A stretch of 64,000 bases of DNA from Methylobacterium sp. J-070. GTDB lineage: Bacteria; Pseudomonadota; Alphaproteobacteria; Rhizobiales; Beijerinckiaceae. Under the pieces are notes generated by a model that was given only the letters and a program-made list of their open reading frames with translations, did no database searches and was not told where the DNA came from. Of the stretch, positions 33,694 through 40,963 are shown one piece after another. Made by a program: the position numbers and the translations under genes. The stretch's first letter is position 1. Each line of letters starts with the position of its first letter. The stretch spans positions 1 to 64,000 of the forward strand of contig NZ_JAKSXX010000201.1 in NCBI RefSeq assembly GCF_022829385.1, given 5' to 3'.

Positions 33694-35103
33694 TCAAAGC
33701 GAGTAGTACTGCACGAACTCGATCGGGTGCGGGGTCATCTCGTAGCGCAGCACCTCGGCCATCTTCAGCTCGATGAACGAGTCGATCTGGTCGTCCGTGA
33801 ACACGCCGCCCTCCTTGAGGAAGGTGCGGTCCTTGTCGAGGCTGGTGAGCGCCTCGCGGAGCGAGCCGCACACGGTCGGGATCTTCTTCAGCTCCCGCGG
33901 GGGCAGCTCGTACAGGTCCTTGTCCATGGCCGGGCCCGGATCGATCTTGTTGCGGATGCCGTCGAGGCCGGCCATCAGCAGGGCCGAGAAGGCCAGGTAG
34001 GGGTTGGCCATCGGGTCGGGGAAGCGGACCTCGACGCGCTTGGCGTTCGGGCTCTTGGTCCACGGGATCCGGCAGGAGGCCGAGCGGTTGCGGGCCGAGT
34101 AGGCGAGCAGCACCGGCGCCTCGTAGCCCGGCACCAGCCGCTTGTACGAGTTGGTCGAGGGGTTGGTGAAGGCGTTGAGCGCCTTGGCGTGCCGGATGAT
34201 GCCGCCGATGTACCAGAGGCATTCCTGGCTGAGACCGGCGTACTTGTCGCCGGCGAACAGCGGCTTGCCGTCCTTCCAGATCGACTGGTGCACGTGCATG
34301 CCCGAGCCGTTGTCGCCGTAGACCGGCTTGGGCATGAAGGTCGCGGACTTGCCGTAGCTCTGCGCGACGTTGTGGATGCAGTACTTGTAGATCTGCATGT
34401 GGTCGGCGAGCGTGGTCAGCCGGTCGAACTTCATGCCGAGCTCGTGCTGGGCCGAGGCCACCTCGTGGTGGTGCTTCTCGACCTTCACGCCCATGGATTG
34501 CATGGCCGCCAGCATCTCGCCGCGCATGTCCTGCGCCGAATCCTGGGGCGGCACCGGGAAGTAGCCGCCCTTGGTCTGGACCCGATGGCCGAGGTTGCCG
34601 CCCTCGTAGTCGGTGAAGCCGTTGGTCGGCAGCTCGGTGGAGTCGAGCTCGAAGCCGGTGCGGTAGGGGTCGGCGGCGAACTTCACGTCGTCGAACACGA
34701 AGAACTCGGCCTCGGGGCCGACATAGATCGTGTCGCCGATCCCGGTCTGCTGCAGGTAGGCCTCGGCGCGCTTGGCGGTGCCGCGGGGGTCGCGGCTGTA
34801 GGGCTCGCCGGTCGCCGGCTCCAGCACGTCGCAGACGATCGACAGGGTCGCGGCGGAGAAGAACGGGTCGAGGGTGGCGGTGGAGGGGTCCGGCATCAGC
34901 AGCATGTCGGACTCGTTGATCGCCTTCCAGCCGGCGATCGAGGAGCCGTCGAACATCGTGCCCTCGGCGAAGATCTCGTCGTCGATGAGGGAGACGTCGA
35001 AGGTGACGTGCTGCCACTTGCCGCGCGGGTCGGTGAACCGGAAGTCCACGTAGCGTACGTCGTTGTCCCGGATGGTCTTCAGAACCTCGGCCGCAGTGGT
35101 CAT
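33694..35103 (-). CDS. glnA: glutamine synthetase, type I
   Basis: A 469-residue ATP-dependent enzyme making glutamine from glutamate and ammonia; active as a dodecamer. MFDGSSIAGW, the latch, VGPEAEFFVFDDVKF, GNGSGMHVHQSIWKDGKPLFAG-like, and NRSASCRIPW are canonical. The adenylylation tyrosine is present in KDLYELPPREL (Tyr398), so activity is likely controlled by GlnE and P-II. Of two close ATGs, 35103 (MTTAAEVL) is chosen because GGAGG lies 9 bases upstream and matches family N-termini. In relatives glnA directly follows glnB; here glnII and a GstI-like gene lie between them. Confidence 0.97.
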   Translation of the reverse strand: MTTAAEVLKTIRDNDVRYVDFRFTDPRGKWQHVTFDVSLIDDEIFAEGTMFDGSSIAGWKAINESDMLLMPDPSTATLDPFFSAATLSIVCDVLEPATGEPYSRDPRGTAKRAEAYLQQTGIGDTIYVGPEAEFFVFDDVKFAADPYRTGFELDSTELPTNGFTDYEGGNLGHRVQTKGGYFPVPPQDSAQDMRGEMLAAMQSMGVKVEKHHHEVASAQHELGMKFDRLTTLADHMQIYKYCIHNVAQSYGKSATFMPKPVYGDNGSGMHVHQSIWKDGKPLFAGDKYAGLSQECLWYIGGIIRHAKALNAFTNPSTNSYKRLVPGYEAPVLLAYSARNRSASCRIPWTKSPNAKRVEVRFPDPMANPYLAFSALLMAGLDGIRNKIDPGPAMDKDLYELPPRELKKIPTVCGSLREALTSLDKDRTFLKEGGVFTDDQIDSFIELKMAEVLRYEMTPHPIEFVQYYSL

Positions 35104-35440
35104 CGTGGGCATCCTCCAAGGATCGCTTGAAACGGCTCGCGGCGCGCCCGCTCTCGGTCGTGCCGCGCCGGCAAGCGGGGCTTGATATCCGCCGCGGGGC
35201 CGCCTTGCCACCCGCGGGGCGGCGGAATCCGTCCGCCGGCGGGACGATCCGACGCCGATGCCGCGCAATCTCGCATCCGTGATCGCGAAAACCCGCGCCC
35301 GGGGCGCCGTCGGCCGCGGGCCGCGCCGCTCCTGGCATGCTCCATGCGAAGGCGGCTCCGGCCGTCGACGAAGGCGGCAATCCGTTTGCGTCTCCTCAGG
35401 ATTGCCCAGGTCGCGCATCGATACGGACGAGAGAACCGGA
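35104..35440. other. divergent glnA / glnII control region
   Basis: A 337-base spacer between two glutamine synthetase genes facing away from each other. It contains a sigma-54-like element for glnII (listed separately). No equally good element faces glnA. I could not find a convincing pair of NtrC palindromes by eye. Confidence 0.5.
35333..35348 (+). promoter_or_regulatory. sigma-54-like promoter of glnII
   Basis: TGGCATG, four bases, ATGCG: GG and GC are separated by exactly 10 bases as the minus-24/minus-12 consensus requires (TGGCACG-N4-TTGCW, two mismatches). It ends about 92 bases before the glnII ATG. glnII of rhizobia is known to be transcribed by sigma-54 with NtrC. Confidence 0.6.
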
Positions 35441-36475
35441 ATGACCAAATATAAGCTCGAGTACATATGGCTCGACGGATATACGCCGACCCCGAATCTC
35501 CGCGGTAAGACACAGATCAAGGAATTCGACAGCTTCCCGACCCTCGAGCAGCTCCCGATGTGGGGCTTCGACGGTTCGTCGACGAAGCAGGCCGAGGGCG
35601 GCAGCTCCGACTGCATGCTCAAGCCCGTGCGCCACTTCCCCGACCCGGCCCGCAAGAACGGCGTGCTGGTGATGTGCGAAGTGATGATGCCGGACGGCAC
35701 GACCCCGCACGAGTCGAACAAGCGCGCCACCATCCTGGACGATGCCGGTGCCTGGTTCGGCTTCGAGCAGGAGTATTTCCTTTACAAGGACGGCCGCCCG
35801 CTCGGCTTCCCGACCGCCGGCTATCCGGCGCCGCAGGGCCCGTACTACACCGGCGTCGGCTACTCGAACGTCGGCGACGTCGCCCGCAAGATCGTCGAGG
35901 AGCACCTCGACCTCTGCCTCGATGCCGGCATCAACCACGAGGGCATCAACGCCGAGGTGGCCAAGGGCCAGTGGGAGTTCCAGATCTTCGGCAAGGGGTC
36001 CAAGAAGGCCGCCGACGAGATGTGGATGGCCCGCTACCTCCTGCAGCGCCTCTGCGAGAGCTACGGCATCGACGTTGAGTACCATTGCAAGCCGCTCGGC
36101 GACACCGACTGGAACGGCTCGGGCATGCACTGCAACTTCTCGACCGCGTTCATGCGCGAGCACGGCGGCAAGGCCTATTTCGAGAAGCTCATGGAGGCGT
36201 TCAAGAACGCCCGTGAGGATCACATCGCCGTCTACGGCCCGGACAACCACATGCGGCTGACCGGCAAGCACGAGACCGCGTCGATCCACGAGTTCTCGTA
36301 CGGCGTGGCCGACCGCGGCGCCTCGATCCGCGTGCCGCATTCCTTCGTGAACAACGGCTACAAGGGATATCTGGAGGATCGCCGCCCGAACTCCCAGGGC
36401 GACCCCTACCAGATCGCCTCGCAGGTGCTGAAGACGATCTCTTCCGTGCCGACCGAGGCCGCAGCCGCCGCGTGA
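35441..36475 (+). CDS. glnII: glutamine synthetase, type II (eukaryote-like)
   Basis: A 344-residue GSII, the eukaryote-type octamer/decamer form found in Hyphomicrobiales and actinobacteria. MTKYKLEYIWLDGYTPTPNLRGKT, WGFDGSSTKQA, WFGFEQEYFL, GSGMHCNFST and NHMRLTGKHETASIHEFSYGVADRGASIRVP are diagnostic. It is not adenylylated and is instead controlled by transcription (NtrC) and, in Rhizobium, by the translation inhibitor GstI. A sigma-54-like promoter lies upstream and a terminator hairpin follows. Start ATG 35441. Confidence 0.97.
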   Translation: MTKYKLEYIWLDGYTPTPNLRGKTQIKEFDSFPTLEQLPMWGFDGSSTKQAEGGSSDCMLKPVRHFPDPARKNGVLVMCEVMMPDGTTPHESNKRATILDDAGAWFGFEQEYFLYKDGRPLGFPTAGYPAPQGPYYTGVGYSNVGDVARKIVEEHLDLCLDAGINHEGINAEVAKGQWEFQIFGKGSKKAADEMWMARYLLQRLCESYGIDVEYHCKPLGDTDWNGSGMHCNFSTAFMREHGGKAYFEKLMEAFKNAREDHIAVYGPDNHMRLTGKHETASIHEFSYGVADRGASIRVPHSFVNNGYKGYLEDRRPNSQGDPYQIASQVLKTISSVPTEAAAAA

Positions 36476-36511
36476 GACGCGACCGGGCGCAGGCGCCCCA
36501 GTGAGGATCGA

Positions 36512-36539
36512 CGAAGCCGGGCCCCTGGGTCCGGCTTCG
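36512..36539 (+). terminator. terminator hairpin after glnII
   Basis: CGAAGCCGG pairs with CCGGCTTCG, and the loop extends the stem by GCCC/GGGT, giving about 13 base pairs, 37 bases after the glnII stop. The T run after it is only three bases (CCGTTTCC). Confidence 0.55.
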
Positions 36540-36687
36540 CCGTTTCCGGGGCAGGGGAAGCCGCTCCGGGGTCGGGCCGATGATCGCGTCGGGCGGCGAA
36601 GCGCACCCGAGGCGGCTTCGCTCCGGTCCCGCGGTTCCGCGCCGGCGCTTCGGGGCGCAGGAGAGATCGAGACGGGACCGCCCGGGT

Positions 36688-36867
36688 TCAGGGCCGGCGC
36701 GGACGCTCGTCCTCGCGGATGGCGGCCTCGTGATACCACGCGCCGCCCCCGAAACCCGGCACCGGCGCGGGCTTCGCTTCCGCGGCGACCCGCGGCAGGA
36801 TGCGGGCGCGCCGGAACGCGGACAGGTCGTAGATCTTGGCGGTCTCGCGCGGGTCCGTACCGGCCAT
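36688..36867 (-). CDS. DUF2735 / GstI-like glutamine synthetase translation inhibitor
   Basis: A 59-residue protein, MAGTDPRETAKIYDLSAFRR through a variable middle to GGGAWYHEAAIREDERPRRP. The ETAKIY start and the WYHEAAI end are the hallmarks of DUF2735, the family that includes rhizobial GstI, a short protein reported to block translation of glnII mRNA. A strong AGGAGG site stands 7 bases before the ATG (36867). In Rhizobium gstI is divergent from glnII; here it is convergent, 213 bases downstream of glnII and on the glnB strand. Role as GstI is inferred from family and neighbourhood. Confidence 0.75.
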   Translation of the reverse strand: MAGTDPRETAKIYDLSAFRRARILPRVAAEAKPAPVPGFGGGAWYHEAAIREDERPRRP

Positions 36868-37039
36868 CGCACATCCTCCTGCATCGGGTCTCGGAGACCG
36901 ATCGAGCCGGCCGTTACCGCTGATGTGGGGTGCGGGTCGCGGCACTCCATGGCGGAACGCGCCGATGCCGGACATTCGTGCAGAGCGAAATCTTAGGCAG
37001 AGGCGTCCGGGCGGCCCTGGGCCGCCGCGGTTCCACGGA

Positions 37040-37378
37040 TCAGATCGCGTCCGTCCCGGTCTCGCCGGTCCGGATGCGGATCGCCTCCTCGATGGTCGAG
37101 ACGAAGATCTTGCCGTCGCCGATGCGGCCGGTCTGGGCCGACTTGCGGATCGCGTCCACGGCGCCCTCCACCAGGGCGTCGGACAGCACGATCTCCAGTT
37201 TCACCTTCGGCAGGAAGTCGACGACGTATTCGGCACCCCGATAGAGTTCCGTATGGCCCTTCTGGCGGCCGAAACCCTTCGCCTCGATGACGGTGATGCC
37301 CTGGAGACCGACCTCCTGGAGCGCCTCCTTCACCTCGTCGAGCTTGAAAGGCTTGATGATCGCTTCGATCTTCTTCAT
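37040..37378 (-). CDS. glnB: nitrogen regulatory protein P-II
   Basis: A 112-residue trimeric signal protein that senses 2-oxoglutarate and ATP/ADP. MKKIEAIIKPFKLDEVKEAL, the T-loop GHTELYRGAEYVVDFLPK with the uridylylation site Tyr51, and the C-terminal GRIGDGKIFV are canonical. It controls GlnE, NtrB and hence GSI and GSII activity. A sigma-54-like element lies 52-66 bases upstream. In relatives glnB is followed directly by glnA; here the DUF2735 gene lies next on this strand. Confidence 0.97.
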   Translation of the reverse strand: MKKIEAIIKPFKLDEVKEALQEVGLQGITVIEAKGFGRQKGHTELYRGAEYVVDFLPKVKLEIVLSDALVEGAVDAIRKSAQTGRIGDGKIFVSTIEEAIRIRTGETGTDAI

Positions 37379-37428
37379 GCCGCTCGGGCCTGCGCTACGG
37401 TGCCTAGCATTTCTAACATCCCCGTGAC

Positions 37429-37443
37429 GCATCCGCCATGCCG
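37429..37443 (-). promoter_or_regulatory. sigma-54-like promoter of glnB
   Basis: Read on the minus strand: CGGCATG, four bases, ATGC, with GG and GC exactly 10 bases apart. It is nearly the same as the glnII element (TGGCATG-N4-ATGCG) and would give a leader of about 40 bases for glnB. Confidence 0.5.
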
Positions 37444-37573
37444 ATTTCTCGGCGTGCCGGAGCTTACTGCCCATTCGGTGTGCGATCCACGCACAAGCTT
37501 CGGGCGTTTGGCCGATTTTTGGCGTTTTTTTAGACAGACGTGATCGGTGCACGGGCAGACGCGGAGAACGGAC

Positions 37574-39076
37574 ATGCGGTTGCTGACGGTGGCGGCGATG
37601 AGGCGGGTCGACGCCGCGGCGATCGCCGGCGGGACGCCGGGCGCGACCTTGATGGAGGCCGCCGGCGCCGCGGTGGCGGCCCGCGCCCGCACCCGTCTGC
37701 CGGCCGACGGCCGCGCCGTCGTGCTGTGCGGTCCCGGCAACAACGGCGGCGACGGCTTCGTGGCCGCGCGGCTGTTGGCCGAGGCCGGCTTCGCCATCGA
37801 CCTGTATCTCCTCGGAGATCCGTCCGCATTGCGCGGCGATGCCGCCCGTGCGGCGCAAGCCTGGGCGGGGCCCGTGCACCGGGCCGCGCCCGGCGCGCTG
37901 CCCGCGTGCGACCTCGTGATCGACGCTCTGTTCGGGGCGGGGCTGTCCCGCGACCTCGACGGGGAGGCGCGGGCGCTGGTGGAGGCGGTGAATGCCGGCG
38001 GCGTCCCGGTGCTCGCCGTCGACGTGCCGAGCGGGATCGACGGCGACACCGGTTCCAGGCGCGGCGCCGCGATCCGGGCCGCCGAGACCGTGACGTTCGT
38101 GGCGCTCAAACCCGGGCATCTGCTGCAGCCGGGGCGGAGCCATTGCGGCCAGCTCAGCCTGTCGCAGATCGGAACCGGCCCGGACGCCCTGGCCGTCGGC
38201 CTCGCGGCCTGCCCGCCGCTCCATCGGAACGGACCGGACCTGTGGGCCGACGCGTTTCCCCGTCTCGCCGAGGACAGCCACAAGTACACCCGGGGCCACG
38301 CCCTCGTGCTGTCGGGACCGGTGACCAAGACCGGGGCCGCCCGGCTCGCGGCCCGCGGCGCCCTCCGGGTCGGCGCCGGGCTCGTGACCATCGCCTCCCC
38401 GGTCGCCGCGCTGGCCGAGAACGCCGCCCACGTCACGGCGATCATGCTGCGGCCCTGCGAGGATGCCGACGACCTCGACGATCTGCTCACCGACGAGCGC
38501 CTGAACGTCGTCCTGGCCGGGCCCGGCCTCGGCACCGGCGAGCCGGCCCGCGAGCGCGTCGCCGTGGCGGCCGCCGCCGGCCGGGGTCTGGTCCTGGATG
38601 CGGACGCGCTGACGAGCTTCTCCGGGCGGTTGCCGGTTCTCGCCGCGCACATCGCGGACGGCGCGGCACGTGCCGTGCTGACCCCGCATGCCGGCGAGTT
38701 CGCCCGGCTGTTCGACGGCACCGAGGCGACGGACGCGTCCGCCGACAAGGTTACCCGGGCCCGCGCGGCGGCCCGGCTGGCCGGCGCCGTCGTGGTCCTG
38801 AAGGGCGCCGATACGGTCATCGCCGACCCGGACGGGCGCGCGGCGATCAACGACCACGCCAGCCCCTATCTCGGCACCGCCGGATCGGGGGACGTGCTCG
38901 GCGGCCTGATCGCCGGCCTGATGGCGCAGGGCATGCCGCCCTTCGAGGCGGCCGCCGCCGGCGTCTGGCTCCACGGGGATGCCGGCCTGCGCCACGGCCC
39001 CGGCCTGATCGCCGAGGATATCCCGGAGCTGATGCCGGCGGTGCTGCGGGACCTCGCGGGGGCCGCCCTCAGGTGA
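37574..39076 (+). CDS. nnr: bifunctional NAD(P)H-hydrate epimerase / dehydratase
   Basis: A 500-residue two-domain metabolite-repair enzyme. The N-terminal YjeF epimerase domain has LCGPGNNGGDGFVAARLL and VDVPSGIDGDTG; the C-terminal ADP/ATP-dependent dehydratase domain has VLAGPGLGTG, LDADALTSF, LTPHAGEFARLF, VVVLKGADTVI and the catalytic NDHASPYLGTAGSGDVLGGLIAGLMAQG. It repairs NADHX/NADPHX hydrates. Start ATG 37574 (MRLLTVAAMRRVD), preceded by GGAG. Divergent from glnB; the C-terminus overlaps by 8 bases the convergent gene's end. Confidence 0.95.
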   Translation: MRLLTVAAMRRVDAAAIAGGTPGATLMEAAGAAVAARARTRLPADGRAVVLCGPGNNGGDGFVAARLLAEAGFAIDLYLLGDPSALRGDAARAAQAWAGPVHRAAPGALPACDLVIDALFGAGLSRDLDGEARALVEAVNAGGVPVLAVDVPSGIDGDTGSRRGAAIRAAETVTFVALKPGHLLQPGRSHCGQLSLSQIGTGPDALAVGLAACPPLHRNGPDLWADAFPRLAEDSHKYTRGHALVLSGPVTKTGAARLAARGALRVGAGLVTIASPVAALAENAAHVTAIMLRPCEDADDLDDLLTDERLNVVLAGPGLGTGEPARERVAVAAAAGRGLVLDADALTSFSGRLPVLAAHIADGAARAVLTPHAGEFARLFDGTEATDASADKVTRARAAARLAGAVVVLKGADTVIADPDGRAAINDHASPYLGTAGSGDVLGGLIAGLMAQGMPPFEAAAAGVWLHGDAGLRHGPGLIAEDIPELMPAVLRDLAGAALR

Positions 39077-40583
39077 CCTCGAACAGCGTCCAGAGGCCGG
39101 TATCGAACCGCTCCAGCACCGTGGCGCTGATCAGCCAGCGACCGGGGTTGTCGGCCAGGAAGCCGATCCGCGCGGTCCGGCCCTCCAAGAGCTGGAACGT
39201 GTCGAGCCAGTAGGGCTCCCAGCCGTCGTCGAGGGGGTGGAGCAGGCGGAAGCAATGGCCGTGCAGGTGCAGCGCCTGCGGGAAGGCGGTCTCGTTGCGC
39301 AGGGCCAGCACCACCACCTGCCCGCGCTTCACCGAGAAGATCGGCTGGAGCCCCGCGACGCCGCTGGCGCCGTTCACCGACCAGATCTTCTGGGGATCGC
39401 CCGTATAGACCGGATCCGGCGCCGGCCCCTCCTTCGGCGCCTCCTTCGATGTCTCCTTGGCGGAATCCTTGGGCACGAAGGCGCCACCGGTGATCACCAC
39501 ATCGCGGCGCAGGGCGTTCTGGAGCTTGATCTCGGCCGGGAGGCGCTTGTTCTCGCCGATCGGGCCGATCGGCGGCCGCTTCTCGCTGATCTTGGCGCCC
39601 TTGGTGGTGACGCTCGCGAGGGTCAGGCCCTTGCCGACCAGGGCCTGGATCGCGCAGGCGGCGCCCTCCTGCTCCGGCAGATCGACCATCAGGTCGTAGC
39701 GGGTGCCGGGCGGGAACGGGAGGGTCGCCCGCAGGGGCTCGAACGTGTCGGTGGGCTGGCCGTCGACCGCCGCAACGTAGACCTTCACGCCCTCGAACCG
39801 GAGCCGCGTCGCCCGGGCGTTGCAGGCATTGCCGAGGCGCAGGCGCAGACGGGCGCCCGGGCGCGCCTCGATGGTCGCCGGCACGGGCTTGCCGTTGACC
39901 GTGACGAGATTGCCGAGCCGACCGTGTGCGGCGGCGAGCGGCGTCTGCCCGAACGGCACCAGGCTGCCGTCGTCCTGAAGGCGCCAATCCTGCAGCACCA
40001 CGCTGACATCGGCGTCGACGACCGGCGGGGTCGCCTCCTCGACCACCAGCATGCCGGCGAGCCCCCGGCCGGACGGCTCGCTCGCGCCGCCGACGGTGAG
40101 CGGCCGGATCAGGTACGAGCCGGCATCCGGCGGCGTGAACGCGTAGAGGAAGTCGCCCCCGGGCGGGATCGGCGCCTGGGTGACCCCGCCGACGCCGTCC
40201 ATGGCGTTGACGTTGCGGACCCCGTGCCAGTGCAGCGACAGGGCCTTGTCGGTCCGGTTCTCGACCTTCAGCCGCACCGGCTGCCCGAGCTTCACCCGGA
40301 TCTCGGGCGGCAGGGCCTTGCCGTCGAAGCACCAGACCGGTGTCTCCGGTGCGGGCTCCGGCCGGAACCGCGCCTTGCCGGGCGCCGCCGACAGGATGGC
40401 GGGCTCCGCCTGCGCCCGGGCCGGTTCCGGCGTGGTCCCCGAGGGGCTGCCGGCCGCCGGCCCCGGAGCCTGCGCCCGGACCGCCTCCGGCACGAGCCCG
40501 ATGGCCACCGCGGCGAGCAGGCTCCGGCGCGAGGGCGCGCCGGCGCGCGAATCGGACGGCGGCTCGGGGCGGGATGGCGGCAT
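39069..40583 (-). CDS. Tat-exported multicopper-oxidase-fold protein with lost copper ligands
   Basis: A 504-residue protein with a twin-arginine leader (SRRSLLAAVAIG, residues 18-29) and three cupredoxin-like domains. Only part of the copper chemistry remains: LHWHG (117-121) and ALHLHGHCF (437-445) are kept. The WYHxH site reads GSYLIRPL (155-162), and the last ligand block (HCHxxxHxxxG-M/L in oxidases) reads WLISATVLERFDTGL (483-497), with the type 1 cysteine and its histidines gone. This resembles FtsP/SufI, a copper-free member that helps the divisome under stress, although homology to SufI itself is unproven. It is convergent with nnr. Confidence 0.85.
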   Translation of the reverse strand: MPPSRPEPPSDSRAGAPSRRSLLAAVAIGLVPEAVRAQAPGPAAGSPSGTTPEPARAQAEPAILSAAPGKARFRPEPAPETPVWCFDGKALPPEIRVKLGQPVRLKVENRTDKALSLHWHGVRNVNAMDGVGGVTQAPIPPGGDFLYAFTPPDAGSYLIRPLTVGGASEPSGRGLAGMLVVEEATPPVVDADVSVVLQDWRLQDDGSLVPFGQTPLAAAHGRLGNLVTVNGKPVPATIEARPGARLRLRLGNACNARATRLRFEGVKVYVAAVDGQPTDTFEPLRATLPFPPGTRYDLMVDLPEQEGAACAIQALVGKGLTLASVTTKGAKISEKRPPIGPIGENKRLPAEIKLQNALRRDVVITGGAFVPKDSAKETSKEAPKEGPAPDPVYTGDPQKIWSVNGASGVAGLQPIFSVKRGQVVVLALRNETAFPQALHLHGHCFRLLHPLDDGWEPYWLDTFQLLEGRTARIGFLADNPGRWLISATVLERFDTGLWTLFEVT

Positions 40584-40691
40584 GGGATCTCGGCTGCGGC
40601 TCGCGACGGGTCCGCTCCATAGCGGCGCGCCGGATGAAGCGCCACCGGCGCCACAGGGACAAGTTTTTTGCTGCGGGCGAGCCGGCCCATG

Positions 40692-40698
40692 CTATAGG
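40692..40698 (+). promoter_or_regulatory. putative minus-10 element of tRNA-Leu
   Basis: CTATAGGGCGC (40692-40702), with TATAGG at 40693-40698, about 42 bases before the tRNA. A GC-rich discriminator follows, as expected for a stable-RNA promoter. The minus-35 is unclear. Confidence 0.35.
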
Positions 40699-40740
40699 GC
40701 GCGCTTCCGGCGGCCGGCGATGCGCCGGATGTCGGCGCGC

Positions 40741-40825
40741 GCGGGCGTGGCGGAACTGGTAGACGCGCTGGATTTAGGTTCCAGTGTCGCAAGACGTGGG
40801 GGTTCGAGCCCCTCCGCCCGCACCA
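40741..40825 (+). tRNA. tRNA-Leu (anticodon UAG)
   Basis: An 85-base tRNA with CCA encoded. The acceptor GCGGGCG pairs with CGCCCGC, the anticodon stem is CTGGA/TCCAG with loop TTTAGGT, a long variable arm follows (class II), and the T arm is GGGGGTTCGAGCCCC. Confidence 0.96.
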
Positions 40826-40963
40826 GGACGTCTACTGTAGGCGCGGTCCTCCGCGGACCGCCCCGTCTCCGTTCCCGACATCCTGCCATCCCCGGCCGCG
40901 CGAACACGCCGCACGACGCCGGCCCCGCTGGCGACCACAGGTTATTGAAGAGCGACGACGACG

